A DNA stretch of 64,000 bases from Scolanthus callimorphus. Taxonomy: Eukaryota; Cnidaria; Anthozoa; Actiniaria; Edwardsiidae. Of this stretch, positions 15,401 through 27,000 are shown one piece after another. Numbering within the stretch: the first letter of the stretch is position 1; the number at the start of each line of letters is the position of its first letter. The notes beneath the pieces are model-generated. The model was not told where the DNA came from. It ran no database searches and saw only the letters and a list, made by a program, of their open reading frames with translations. A program made the translations under genes and the position numbers. The stretch is taken from NCBI GenBank assembly GCA_033964015.1, contig CM066915.1:3435942-3499941 (forward strand). The letters are read 5' to 3'.

Positions 15401-16978
15401 TTTCTCACTATTTTCTAGATATGCCAAAAAATATTTACATAAAAATATGCATCAGCAAGAGAACTATTTGCATGCTGAAAATGGGCCTTTTTATTCACAC
15501 TACGGGAAAATATTAAATATATTATCTCGGCTCGAGGGTTGTTTTTGAATTGGGTACCAACATCGTGCACATGGCCAACACTGAATCATTCCACTTGAAA
15601 TTTGTTTAACTGATTAAATCAACTCTGGTATTTAAAGGGGTTTAAACCAAAGATGATATAAATATATTCACAGACAATAGCCTATACAATTTCTTGTGCA
15701 AGGCTTATTGCAAGAGATTCAAGTTAACTATATAGTAAACAAAGCTTTAGAGATTTGATATGCCCTGTAAGTGTCTTTTGTTCCTTCAAACGAGACACAC
15801 GAAGTTTTATCGAGACAGAAACAAACAAAGTATTGTATCGTTTCAAAGCACCGTCCCTGGGATGAATAATTTATCCCCAACGTGACCTGTTAAATGTCCC
15901 TCTATTTCAGCTTCAGAAAAATTCGACAATCCATCGGCCCTTAGTTAGATTTTTCGCTAATAAATCAGTCAAAGCCAACCAATTTAAACATTATTACAAC
16001 GGTAAAAAGCTGTTATAATAGAGCTCATTACTCGTAAATGCAGGGAGTTTTGCCACGTTTGCATCTAGCAGCTCCCGGGTGTCTTTTCAATTTCATTGTC
16101 TGTGAAATAGTAGAGTACAACTTCCGAAATCCTGAGGTACCCTGCTAGCACTTTCAGAAAGTCACAAAGATCTGGAAACAAGATAATTTCCTTGCTTTGA
16201 TAATGATTATCGTAACGAGATATGTCACAATGTAGACATGCAAATAAAAATCAAAAACTTCCACCATAGCATAAGCTTACCCCAACCCAAGCCCAAGACA
16301 TTTCGCAGTCTCATTTCTCTGCTTAAAACTGACCTGAAACCGACTTGTCTTTCGGAGTTTTCAGCTTTTTGGCTTTCTTAGCAGCTGGCGGTTCGGCGTT
16401 GGTTGGTGTTTGACTGACTGGAGTAATTTCCTCGACTATAACCGGCTTGGTGTCGACCGGTTGTGCCGGCATAGCTGCTTGTTGTACCTCCACTGAAGAC
16501 TCAACCGCTTCCACAACTTCTTCTACCGCTGGCGCTTCATCGGCAAAATGTGCTCGGCGCTCGGAAAGAGCTACAGCCTCTTCCTTAACAGTCCCTTGTT
16601 TCTTTCCCTTTTCTTTTGCTCTTTCAGTATAGATTTGGGTTTATCCTCCGCCGATTCCGATTTCTTTCCCTCACTTTTTCGTTGCCCCCCTTCGTCTTCC
16701 GCTTCGTCTTGTCGTTTCGCGTCGTGAATTTGTTTATCAAACCCTTCGTCATGGCTATCCAAATCCGAGTGTTTCTTTTTCGATTTCGGGAACTTCTTTT
16801 TCGTTTTGGGGGCTTTTTGGAGAGAGGAGCGAGCAACTAGACTGGCCTGTTGTTCCGCGCGTTGAGCTGCGACGTGGTCCTCGAAGTTTTCATCACGAGA
16901 ACTAAATAAACCGATGAGAAGGAGAGAAACCACGACAACACCCAACACGGCCGCTCCAGCCAAGACTACAGGTTCCAT
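439..16978 (-). CDS. RRBP1: Ribosome-binding protein 1 / kinectin-like, 5' twelve exons (partial)
   Basis: ER membrane protein with an N-terminal anchor and a long cytosolic coiled coil; the family binds ribosomes or kinesin on rough ER. I place coding exons at 16978-16334, 10869-10751, 9511-9439, 8925-8880, 7605-7533, 7417-7295, 5428-5385, 4090-3919, 3681-3358, 2155-2081, 1061-906 and 534-439. All have GT donors and AG acceptors, and phases match at every junction. The start codon is followed by a hydrophobic segment (about residues 5-26), then a Lys-rich stretch and a Glu/Gln/Lys-rich coiled coil. Landmarks from memory of vertebrate RRBP1/kinectin: QARMKATHDGH around 7380, and KKKNN joined to DLRMRNWKAMEAL across the last two exons, very close to the family's NNDLREKNWEAMEAL. 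No decapeptide repeat is seen, so it could be called the undivided invertebrate RRBP1/kinectin. The gene continues off the left edge. About 649 codons are visible. Confidence 0.9.
1707..1950. repeat. Inverted-repeat cluster of GTGTTGTA..CTGATACAAC
   Basis: The words GTGTTGTATCAGATCTACA and TGTAAATCTGATACAACAC (1870-1928) form a hairpin. Related words at 1707-1740 extend the structure. In an RRBP1-like intron. Confidence 0.6.
2264..2440. mobile_element. Degraded relative of the 14104 MITE
   Basis: Shares CGGCAACGAGAACGACAACG, CGCGCACGTGCAAAT and GACGTGAAACTGC with 14124-14250. The ends are not clear. Confidence 0.55.
3018..3237. mobile_element. E2-family MITE, diverged copy in an RRBP1-like intron
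   Basis: Starts ATTCTCGTACCCAGAGCTCC. The interior matches the E2 family in the reverse orientation (GGCTCTGGGACATTC, GATTGGCTG). The right end is degraded. Confidence 0.7.
4438..4680. mobile_element. MITE with GGGCAATTCCAGAAAATAAA ends
   Basis: Arms of about 42 bp are almost perfect inverted repeats, with C-runs and ACGGGCGGCA at the inner edge. The interior holds three diverged GGAATTCTG..GGGGGGG units. Confidence 0.75.
4681..4895. mobile_element. MITE with AATAGACCAAATCGGCTAA ends
   Basis: Imperfect inverted arms of about 80 bp. It abuts the element at 4438-4680, and a fragment of its left end (CCAAATCGG) also appears at 4410-4419, so the first element may have inserted near its end. Confidence 0.65.
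6611..6796. mobile_element. CAGTGG..GATCCAG-type MITE
   Basis: CAGTGGCAGATCCAGG at the left and CTGGATCCCCCACTG at the right, with two AAGGGGGGTTCCG segments inside. Confidence 0.6.
6968..7140. repeat. Hairpin with repeated CACGTG sites
   Basis: Inverted arms contain TGTACCACGTGAT twice on the left and ATCACGTGGTACA twice on the right. A related segment is at 56300-56410. Confidence 0.7.
9037..9196. mobile_element. CAGGGGTGGATCCAG-type MITE
   Basis: The left end CAGGGGTGGATCCAGG and the right end CTAGATCCGCCCACTG, with an 18-C run before the right end. A second similar end at 9220-9233 suggests a nested or composite copy. Confidence 0.55.
9687..10322. mobile_element. Element with AACTTNNAACAGGGCTTCT ends
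   Basis: Short inverted ends at 9687-9705 and 10304-10322. The interior is full of CGCGAAAT-like words (CCCGCGAAATACACC, CTGCGAAATCG), probably an old internally repeated element. Confidence 0.55.
10980..12560 (-). other. Start of the 5.5-kb first RRBP1-like intron
   Basis: No exon is needed here, because exon 1 (phase 1 end) joins directly to 10869 (two-base start) to give a Gly codon and an unbroken coiled coil. Only AT-rich sequence and the word CAGTAAATKTATGSCAG repeated at 11070 and 11112 are seen. Confidence 0.5.
12600..12960 (+). repeat. Subterminal tandem repeat TTTTAGCGTTGCAT
   Basis: About 20 copies of a 13-14-bp unit GCGTTGCATTTTA, varying toward both ends. Its reverse complement forms the array at 14660-14970. 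Confidence 0.8.
14104..14454. mobile_element. MITE with GAGACCTTACGC ends
   Basis: The left end GAGACCTTACGCTGAGATAA and the right end complement GAGACCTTACGCACCGACGA, followed by CGGCAACGAG tracts on both sides. The interior matches 2264-2440, a second degraded family member. Confidence 0.65.
14660..14970 (-). repeat. Subterminal tandem repeat, inverted copy
   Basis: Diverged copies of AATGCAACGCTAAAA, the complement of the left array of the foldback element. Less regular than the left side. Confidence 0.75.
15600..16333 (-). other. 5' portion of the first RRBP1-like intron
   Basis: Starts with the donor GTCAGT at 16333. No repeat or open frame of note. Confidence 0.5.
16334..16978 (-). 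CDS. RRBP1: First coding exon of the RRBP1-like gene, with a frame break
   Basis: The exon encodes the membrane anchor and a basic, Lys/Ser-rich linker. From the ATG the frame stays open to a TAG at 16573-16571. The downstream part, which encodes an acidic Pro/Val/Glu-rich region and ends with the phase-1 donor at 16334/16333, lies in another frame that is closed upstream by a TAA at 16643-16641. The switch must fall between about 16574 and 16640, in a purine-rich stretch. The exon is 645 nt long, whereas a phase-1 end needs 646, so one base is missing relative to an intact gene. No intron fits the gap. A base lost in assembly or a real disabling allele are both possible. Confidence 0.85.
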
Positions 16979-17428
16979 GTCTTTGACTGTACACGCAAAT
17001 TCCTTTTAAAAGCAAGAATACAGCACAAATCTTTAGTAGAACCGTAGGCTAAAGTAGCGAGAAAGCAGCTCACAACCCGACAGATCAATGTTCCATTAGA
17101 TAACCTGGTGCGCATGTGCTGTGTTTGTGATTGGCACGTGCTCTTGAAAAACAACCAATCACGTAACAGCACGACAAGGCGCGAAGACATACCGGAAATG
17201 GCGGGGATTTCAGTCAGCTGACTATAAAAAAATTCGAACAACTGATCAAATACAGTGACTGTCAACTAGTACATCTTCTCGTGGCTAACAGAGAATATTA
17301 TTGTCTCGTGCGCGATTGCTAAGCAACCGAGAGGAGCCCCTTCAATGTATACTCATCCATGGAAAGTCAAAAAAATTTGTTGTATTTGAGGAGTTTTATT
17401 GTACATCATGACATGGCAGAAGCTCATA

Positions 17429-17459
17429 AGTAGTACTTATGAGCTTCTGGACATGGCCA
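17429..17459. repeat. 15-bp perfect palindrome
   Basis: AGAAGCTCATAAGTA, a single G, then its exact reverse complement. It lies in the divergent intergenic region and could extrude as a small hairpin. Confidence 0.8.
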
Positions 17460-17593
17460 TTATCATTGTATACTAAGGCTCCTTTATAGTATTACTATAA
17501 ATTTCTTGAAAATGTTAATAAATCACGGCCAGTGGTTTCTGATTTCGTAGTGGTCCGAAAAATCCGTACACATCAAGTGCCATTTTTCTCACA

Positions 17594-17690
17594 AAACCGA
17601 CGAGAAACACACATATCTAAACACACCACCTAGTTTTCCCGTAAAACTAGTCATACACATATCTATATGTTTCTCGTCGGGTTTTGTATA
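17594..17690 (-). mobile_element. Penelope-like terminal fragment (second copy)
   Basis: Inverted copies of an ACAAAACC..CGACGAGAAAC motif flank a segment holding CACCTAGTTTTCCCGTAAAA. This is the reverse complement of the edge of the element near 56741-56762, so the two are copies of one family in opposite orientation. Assignment to Penelope-like elements is inference. Confidence 0.4.
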
Positions 17691-18053
17691 TATATGTATT
17701 AAATATATAAACTTTTCACAAGCATCACACAGCTAAAACATTATCTTCATAGAAAAATATATACTGTCACAAAAGAAGAATAACAATGTTTTTTGATGAT
17801 CACCTATATTTCGATCTTGTAAAAGATCTTCATCAGGGTGAATGAAGATCAAACCGTTGTACACGGTATATATATATTTACTTGGCCTTGTGCTCAAAAA
17901 AGGATAATTTATTTTGGCCCGGGAAAATGTTGACTGAAAAGCCAGCCGTAAACAGTGTGCTTTCAAACTGGCGGTCTCCCTGTGTACTTGAGCTCCCTTA
18001 CTTTTTATCAGCTGGTCAGCAGTTCTACGCGGAAGAATAAGGAAGAATAATCC

Positions 18054-18064
18054 AAAATGGCGGC
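18054..18064 (+). promoter_or_regulatory. YY1-like site over the MRPL38 start codon
   Basis: AAAATGGCGGC matches the YY1 core (AANATGGCGGC) and contains the initiator ATG at 18057. Sites over the start codon are common in TATA-less promoters of mitochondrial and ribosomal protein genes in animals. Use in this organism is inferred. Confidence 0.5.
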
Positions 18065-21000
18065 TCTACGTGGAGGAACAAACGTTCTCGCTGGAAACTG
18101 GAGCAGGCTGCGCTGTACGACGCAACTACTGCATTCATGTCGCTGCTCTACTGTACAAGGTATTCATGACCCTTTCTGTTTGCTCCACATGAATATATTG
18201 GGCAATGTTCTCACGTCACGCACCCCCCAAGCTTTACCCGGGGAATAGCGGGGCTTTAGATTTTTTGAGACCTTTATAAAAGCCCTCTACTTTCCCGCAC
18301 TGCGTGACCTATTCCACATCTAACAAACACTATTGTCCCCCGCCCTGGGGCTGCCAACTGAAATCGGATTCAAATACCAGCAATGGCTGTCAACTTAACC
18401 TCAGACGTTCTGAAACCTGGAGAATTCATCGGAACCATCTCGTTTTCCCGAGTCTTTCCCGAAACCTTTCCGAATCCCTTCCAAAAACATCCAAACTCTC
18501 TCCGAATCTTTACCGATGGCACGGTCTTCGGTTGACTTTTTTGCGTCTGACTATGAATCAGAATATGTTGAAAAACCGGGTTGATGCTTTAACCTGGAGA
18601 CCAGGAGATTTTGTTAAAAAACCTGGAGACTCCCGGGGAAATCTGGAGAGTTGGCAGGTATGTACCAATTTGTCAAATGATGAGTTCAATAATCTGGCTT
18701 TGATTCTGTCAATCCTAAAACACCACAGCTTTTTTATTTGGCTGTTGAATCCTGGCCCATGAACTCGTCTACAGCCCAGCCATGACAACATTGCATTGTA
18801 AAAACGTCTAGGTCCCCGCATTCTGTGGCCTTATTGACCATCTGAAGCTGCATTCAAGCCCCTCTATTCCCCGAGTAGGGGTATGTGGGGCTTTCCACTG
18901 ATGAGAGTGCATCATTGGTCATCTGATTGCGCCCCATTCCATTTTCTATCTTCCCCAAACCCTTCTTATTATGGTACTTTTTTGTAGGCATTGCTCACAT
19001 AATACACCCCCTTTTGATTTTTTTTGTCCAGTCCTTTGCACATTAGACAAAATAATAAACAAATCTGTCACAGTCTCAAATCATATTTGAAATCCTATAA
19101 AAATGTTGCATAAAAAGTATTCTAAAAAGGTGTTACAAGATTGTAGACATACCTTCAAAAGTCTCCACTAATTTTCTAGTCCATTCGCTTGTAGTCATTT
19201 GGCTACAACTTTGACAGTTTGTCCCAGAAAACTCTCCATCTCTCGTTTGTAGTTCCCACAACTCGGCACACTAAAGATGTGAGAGTTCACAATTCCCCAT
19301 CTCCCCTCCCTGGAAAAAAACAAATCCCAACCCTGGGTCCAGCAAAAGGGAAGCCAGTGGTGTGTAAATGTCCCATGGTGTCTGGATGAGTGGTGCATGA
19401 GTGAATAAAGGTGCCACTTCATTCTGCAGTTTAGCCTCAAGTTTTAGAGACTGAGCTTGATTTTATAGCTTACCGTATATGTAAAAATCTGACACTTGAA
19501 GCCATCTGTGACATTAATCTTTTATTAAATGTCTTTACTGACAGCAACAACAGACAATTTTCCAAAGAAGAGCAGGGAATTTAGAAAGCTGAAATCCCAA
19601 GTCAGCAAACAAAACGGGCAAGACCCTCACCTGGAAAGAGCAGCAAGACATGGCAGATGTATGTATAACAGCCATTTTTTACCATGTGGTGACAATTAGG
19701 TTTAGAAGAGTGAATAAAAAGATGTGTGCAATATTTTACACAAAAATGTTCTGCACCACATGAATAATTACACTAATGAGATTCCTGCCAATGTGCTATC
19801 GGTCTGTTTTCAATCCTCCTCCATTAAGTTCTCACTTTGTGCAACTCAAGAAGATATCTTAACCAGGGGGATACTTGGATATAAAAATGACAGGGTTCCG
19901 ATGGAGCTTCAAATTATGGTGTTTATAGATATTTCTGGCAAATCATTAGCTACTCTGTGTTTGATTTCTGTTATCTCTGACTGTATAGTATCTGTGGATC
20001 TAAGTACAGTGCATAAAGAATGGAAAACAAGAAATGGTGCAAGCAGCATAAGGACTGTAGCTAAACATTCTGGGATATTCGAACATGTTTTTGGTGGAGC
20101 AGAATTCACCCCAAGTGCATCAATGGATATAAGTTATAGAGATGGCACCATGGTACACTGTGGAAATTTTATCACTCCCTCTGAGGTAAATAATATGCAA
20201 TTATTTGCAGTTAAATCTAGCAATAGTAAAGATGTAGAATCAATGACTTATTGATTAAAATTATCTTCAATTTTATGGTAAAATTGATCAATACAGGTGC
20301 GATACAGTAAAAACCCGCATAAAAGAACAAGTGGTTTAAGAACACTCAGGCTGAAATTTGGTCAAAAAGGTACCTTATACATAAGAACACATGTAGCCTG
20401 AAAAATGAAAATTGTTTTGTATAAAACAATTGCTGCCAGTTAGATTCAAGTACAGTAACCTACTGTGTAGTAGAGTACCAAGGAGAACAATATAATTCGC
20501 TAGACCATGCACACACAGTTCTACAGCAGGAATCCCAGGTTACATTTAGCAATTGTTTTTTAGACTTGACTAATTGTTGTTGCTAAATGACTGTCACCTT
20601 TCTACCAATCACATATTTCTTTATTTGACTGTTGGTACTGTATGCAGTATTTGATGTCAAGAAACAACTTTAAGAACACCTTAAGAACATTTTCAGGCTG
20701 ATTTTGCAGAAGACACCCAATATACAAGAACAAAATCAGCCTGAATCCCCAAAACACCTGTTCTTTTATGCAGGTTTTTACTGTATGCCTGATATGATAA
20801 AGCCTAACCTTGGACTTAATGAAATCGGGTGAAAATCTACCCTGCGAGCAGTGATTTCCTCCTCTCTTAGGCCGGCGGCTAGCGAGGGAGAGAAACCACT
20901 GCGAGCGACCGTTTGGTTTTCCATCGAGTAACGCAAGTCACATCTGGCGTCACATCTGGCGCTAATGGACTTAACACATGGGACTTGACCTTTCGCGTGA

Positions 21001-24000
21001 CACCTTCCAGCTAGATTTTCAGCCAGTTTTCCGTAGTTTTCCATCTTCGAAGTGTTAGAATTTCCTCCAAAACATACAGTTAAGCTTACTATTGCTTGTA
21101 GAAATTTATTATGCCGTGTTTGGAGCTTTTTCGTGGCTTCTTTGGATTCATGGCGGTTTCAACTGTTGATTAAATATGTCAACACGTACCAGTGTCAAAC
21201 AGGATTAAAACCGGTTTTACTGCTTTTGAGTTAATTTATTCATCCAAGTTTGAGGACGGCGCTAAACGGTCGCTCGCAGTGGTTTTTCTCCCTCGCTAGC
21301 CGCCGGCCTAAGAGAGGAGGAAATCACTGGTCGCAGGGTAGTCAAAATCTTAAGATCTCAGATGAAGTACAAAGGTAATATGAGAATACTATTACAAGAA
21401 AGTAAAACATTATTGAGAAACATTCCTAGTAAAACTAGAAGAGTTGGCTGTATGTCCTTACATCATGCCAGTTTGATTAGTTGTTTATTAAGCCATTATA
21501 TCCAAAGAGTTTAATCAGGCTACAAATTAATTATGCAAAAAAAAACATTATACAATGTTGCAAATTTCAACTGTGATATTCTTTGCAGGCTTCCAGCCAG
21601 CCAGATGTGAAATATCAAAGTGATAAAGACTCACTATGGAGTTTACTTCTCACAAGTCCTGGTAAGACATCGTCAGCCATAATGTTTTGTATGTGACATC
21701 ATCAACGACAGGGATTGTTCTAGACAGAAGATTTTTTGGGGGTCCAGGGACCCTCATGTGTGGTCCAAATGGAGTCTCTTGCAAATTTTATGGGTACCTA
21801 GACAAGTAGTGATTCACTCGAGTGAAGAATCACTTCAAATAGAGTACTCAAGTGTGACGTCATAAATTTGAGAAATCTTGAATTTCCGATTTTAGTCCAC
21901 GAATAATGAAAGACAAAGTGGAAAGAGAATCGGATGCAAAAAATGAGGCAAATCGGTTGAAACGCGACCAAGATATGGCCACCTGAATACATAATTTTCT
22001 TTAACAAATCACTGTATTTTGGACTGCGTTCAAAACTTTATGAACGCAACCAAAAATACAGTGATTTCTTAAAGAAAATTATGTATTCAGGGGGCATATC
22101 TCAGTCGCGTTTCAACCGATTTGCCTCAATTTTGGTGTGTAGCATTCATTTATTATGCTCTTTTCAAATCCAAGGACAAATATTGCTAAATCGAACATTT
22201 GTTTTTTGTGACGTCATCACTTGACTACTCTATTGGGCTGTCACTCCATGCAATGACATTGGATGTCATCTGTGCATCTATTACTTAACAGTACAGATTC
22301 ACAGAAAGATCAGCAGCGGATCCAGGTTTTTGGAAAAGGGGGTGCGTTTTTGGATTGAAGAGCAGGATTATTCATTTGGACTGCTAAAACCTTCTCTTTA
22401 GGCCTGCATTTTGCCATTTTAAGCCATTTTTATGCCAAAAAGGGGTGTGTCCAAAGCACCCCCCCCCCCTGGATCCGCAACTGAAAATGAGACTGTTTTT
22501 GATAATCTTGAAAGATGGAGTAATTATAATGGCCACAAAAGATAGTGAGTTAGTGTGAGTGTGGTTATGCATGTGTGGGTACCGATGTGAAGGCACCATT
22601 TTCAGGATTTTGCTAATTTGATGTTTCCATGCTCCTTACTCAGATAGTAACATTTGGCAAGAGGACACTGAGCTCCTGCATTGGTTTGTGTGAGTACATG
22701 CAGTAGTTGTTATTGTATAATTCTAGAAACTAATTACAATGTTGAGATGGCAACACCACATCATATTGACAGCTAGTTGGGAGAAAATATTTTCGGTGAC
22801 AGAACCTAATAGGTGAAAATATTTTCTAAAGAAATCGAGGACACTTGCAGGACACAAAATGTTGCATGCTACACGTGTCCATAGCCTAAACACAATCATA
22901 TTTTCTTTGTAGATGCAATATCCCAGGCAGCCATGTCTCAGAGGGTGTGGTCCTTTGTGACTACCTCCCACCCATCCCCCCACAGGGGACTGGTTACCAT
23001 AGATATGTGTTCTGTTTGCTACAGCAGAAGACGAAACTGGACTTGGCTGGGTTTGGGATTCCATCTTCCAGGTTTGTTAAGCAAGAGATTTCAAATTTTA
23101 AAACAGTTATTATTACATGGTATTAGAGTGGATTTCAGATTACTGTGTGAGTAATTCGTAATCACTTCTATAGGATTTGTGCAGAATTGCTGAATCACTT
23201 GCGATTGGTTTCTCTCAGTCATATGAAATCCACCCTAAGTGCTATCAGTTAATTTGTTGATTTCATTCTGGAGAAGCTATATTCAACAGACTTCAAATAT
23301 CCTGGACATATTATTTACTGTAGACAAAAAGCGGGTGTGGTTATTCGTCTAGTTGACATTCTTTTATTGTCACAGTCTGATTAAACTTCAGGGAACAGTC
23401 ATAAGTCTATATCAATATTATTTCCAATTATCAATACACCAATTCTCGATACAGCCAATCGTACATCAGTCAAAACTTCCTGATAACGTTTACAATTATT
23501 ACTTCATCTAAATCTACCGACGACCGGTTAGCGCAGTGGTAGAGCGCCGGGCTTATGTTCGGGAGGTCGGGAGTTCAAACCCGGGCAGTTAATCAGTTAA
23601 CGTTTAAACCCGGGCCGGGCCAACACTCAGGGTCTTTTTCTAATAATTGAGGAGAAGGTGCTGCCTTTGCTTTAACATCTGCAAATGGTTAGACCTTCGC
23701 GTCTTCTCGGATAAGGACGTTAAACCGTAGGTCCCGTCTCTCACATGCACTACTTGATCTAACCGGAACCAGAGGGACGTTAAAGAACCACGAGGACGTC
23801 GGAAGTTGCCCATCTTCAGTGCAGGACTCACAATACTAACCACAGGCCTCAATTTAAACCAGCATTAGCTGAACTTGACCAGCCTGTATAAATATTGATA
23901 ATACATACATACAATTACGAATGAACGTAATCATAAAAGCTCGTTTCAATCAGGACTTAAATAAGATCAAAAATCCATTCAAAAAGTGTGCAAAATAGTT

Positions 24001-27000
24001 GTCTGGTCTAGAGACCAAAACGGTTCAATTGAACACCTAAAGGGAGTAATGCACATAATTTCTCCCCTCCTTTCTTATTTTATCTTCCCAACCTATATTA
24101 CTTACACCAGCACAGGTACAATGCAAGCCAGAGTGTAGGTTTCAAGGCCAGGATGGATGGTCCACTGAAGTCACTGTAGTCAGAACTTTTAAAAAACGTT
24201 TAGGCGATGTACCGCCTATGATTCTGGTAATATATTGTCTATAAAACTATAAAAACAACTTGCTTACGGCGTTTCAAACTTTTTTCGTGTATGCATCATC
24301 CATCGTGCCTATGATCATGCGTTTATCACAGAAATCAGACGTACCGCGAGAGTGGAATTGCGTGACATCTTTCTATGAGAATATCATAGAATTTATATTA
24401 AACATATTGGTATTCTCATAGAACGACGTCACGCAATTCAACTCTCGCGGTACGTCTGATTTCTGTGATAAACGCGCGAGGGATGATGCATACACGAAAA
24501 AAGCATTAGCTTGATGTTTCAGCGTCATCCTAATGCCGTTATCAAGAGTCAAATTCAAAATCCAAAGCAACGTTTATTGAATCAGGTGTATATAATATCT
24601 ATGAGTTGAACATAGCTTTCATTTGATGATTTTCAGATCTATCACAAGTCGTTTCTTTAGTACATCTAATCTCCTACAAAGATTAGGAGACCAGTTGACA
24701 CCATCGGGGTTGAGTTTTTTCCAAGCTGCATGGGATGACAGTGTCACAGACTTATATACGGGCATTCTAGGTAAGGATGCCTTTACCTTTCTATTCACCC
24801 TCTTTGCTCTCAAGCGTGCGAACGAAAAACGTAGTTTTTTTAGTTTTTAGCGTGCGCAACTACAGACAGACAATATATACCGTTTCCGGGAAACGTTGTC
24901 ACCCAAAAAGCCTATAAGCTTGAAGCGCAAAGGATAATGGGGGCATCTAAACTGCTACTGTTGATCTGAATTCAGACAGTTATCGCAACCACAGGTAAAA
25001 TCATTAAATTTCAGCACATTTCTAAGCATGTTTGTTTCTAATATTTTACAGAAATTCAAATAAATATTTTCCCATACTCCCTAGCGCACCAAGCTTTGTT
25101 GCTTTTCCGGTGACAAGTTATCCCGGAAACGGTATATGTAGACATACATATGTAAATCGGCTAAACCGCACTTGAACATAACATATCCAAGCGGTTTACC
25201 CTTGACTACACACAAGGAACGCGTGAGACACCAGGCTGCTTGTGGCGCGGAACAACTTTGTCAAGGTACTTTTCACAGTCATGCGAAGTCTGTTCTAGTT
25301 CAGACGTTTCCTCTCGCCAGTTTCGTACCCAGCAGCTTTCCGTTTTTTTTAGGGCGCGCAAAGATTTGTGGGATAGGTTTAGCAGGGCGCGGAGAGAATT
25401 ATGGGATAGTTTTAACAGGGCGCACAGAGAGTAATGGGATATGCGGAGAAGTTTGTTGCAAGATACACTAAAGATTCACTGGCCTGTGAAATGAAGACAA
25501 TTGAAAAAATCTACATAACAACAGCGAACGATAAATGTTGACTTTAAATCATAATTTTCGCCTCGGGTGCAAGCCTTAAAGTGCGAGGTGCAAAAGTTCA
25601 GAGAAAGATATGATCATATTCTAGCTGCTCTGCAATTTTTGGAGCTTAAGTTTTCCAAATTTCCAAGACAGCACGAGATATTTTTGTTATGTAGATTATT
25701 TCTTTTGTTTTCATTTCACAGGAAGTGAATATTTAGCGCATGGCAAATGCGTTTTGCCGCGGTACTGTTGTGCAAGACGTTATTTTTTCGCGCCTGTCCC
25801 ACAGTTCATTGCGCGCCGTATAATACTCATTCCCAGTCCCTTCGCCTCCAAAACAATTTCATAGAGAACAACTCAAGCGTTTTAGTATAAACCAGCTAAT
25901 GGTCTATTACAACTCCTGTATTCTGATTGGCTGAGCTACTAATGGTCTATTAGTGATAGACCGTACCTGACAAAACCACCACCTTTCTTCGGACGGTGTA
26001 AGTTGCAGGGTGCAGGGTACAGGGTGCAGGGTGGGTATTGTAAAACTAATAAATACAACAATATATAAATTAGAATATTGGAACTTTGCGTTTTTTCAAT
26101 CCGGCAAAACACACACACGCCGTACGAGCCGAAAAAATTCCGAAATGTTGTATTACTTAACTTTCCGTGCAAGTACTGCGCGTGAAGTATCGTGAGAAAT
26201 GCTGTTCTGCTAATCGCCAGTGTTGTCTCAATAGTAGCGGGCTTAGGTGTCTCTCAAACACGTGAAATACCAGACGCGCGACAAAAAGCTAACTTGTCTG
26301 GATTATTATTATTCTGGGGCCCGATAACTACCGTGAAGTTAACAATACCATTGAGACACGCTCTATCGATCCGGTAAAGTTTTCCGAGAAGTTTTGAATG
26401 CGAATGTCAGACATTTCCGCTTTGAAACGACAGAAGATGAAATAAGAGAGGGGCGCTTGGCACTTTTCAACTGGCTAATTAGGAACATGTGGCATTGAAA
26501 CTCAGAAGCACGTATGAGGGACTTTTATTTTGTTACGTTAAAGGAATGTTAAAAGAAACGCCAACGATGAAGGACCAAGAACTTTCAGGATTTTTTCGGC
26601 TCGTGTGTATTTCTCAAAGTTCCAATATTTTAAGGTATTTTTAAAAAACCCACCCTGCGCCCTGCACCCTGCACCCTGCAACTTACACCGTCCGACCTTT
26701 CTTTGCAAGAAAGATTTTTTCAACATAAAATAATGGGATTCATTGCCAAAACAATTAGACCTCTCGTCCTCATGTGCTATGATATCAATGGACCATTGGG
26801 CCTTCGGCCTCATGGTCTATTCATCATAGCACATTCGGCCTCGAGGTCTAATTGTTAAATATCAAGAGAGACGCAACAAAATAACGTCTGGATACGAGAC
26901 TGTCCTCTCGCAAAGTGGGGTAATAAATTGGACAATTTTGAAGATGCAGTCTCGTTCCCAGGACAAGACCTAAACGTATTTGTTGCCCTTTCCAGGTATT

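Larger units (their letters stand above)
12567..15575. mobile_element. Foldback-type element in the large RRBP1-like intron
   Basis: 29-bp inverted ends at 12567-12595 and 15547-15575 (GGCCATGTGCACGATGTTGG and onward). Just inside lie tandem short repeats in opposite orientation (see 12600 and 14660 entries). The 1.7-kb core holds a smaller MITE (14104-14454) but no transposase frame I recognise. Confidence 0.7.
16979..18056. promoter_or_regulatory. Head-to-head promoter interval between RRBP1-like and MRPL38
   Basis: The start codons of two divergent genes are 1,078 bp apart. At 17190-17206 there is ACCGGAAATGGCGGGG, an ETS-like core joined to a YY1-like core, about 215 bp upstream of the RRBP1-like ATG. 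No TATA box is obvious. The middle (17429-17880) is occupied by short palindromes and a Penelope-like fragment, so the two promoters are probably separate small ones near each end. Confidence 0.45.

Noticed and set aside
18304..18762. 152-codon open frame in MRPL38 intron 1
   Set aside because: No family resemblance, lies inside an intron, and overlaps repeat-like text.
19724..20254. 176-codon open frame as a free-standing gene
   Set aside because: Only 19989-20185 is coding, as MRPL38 exon 3. The rest is intron read through.
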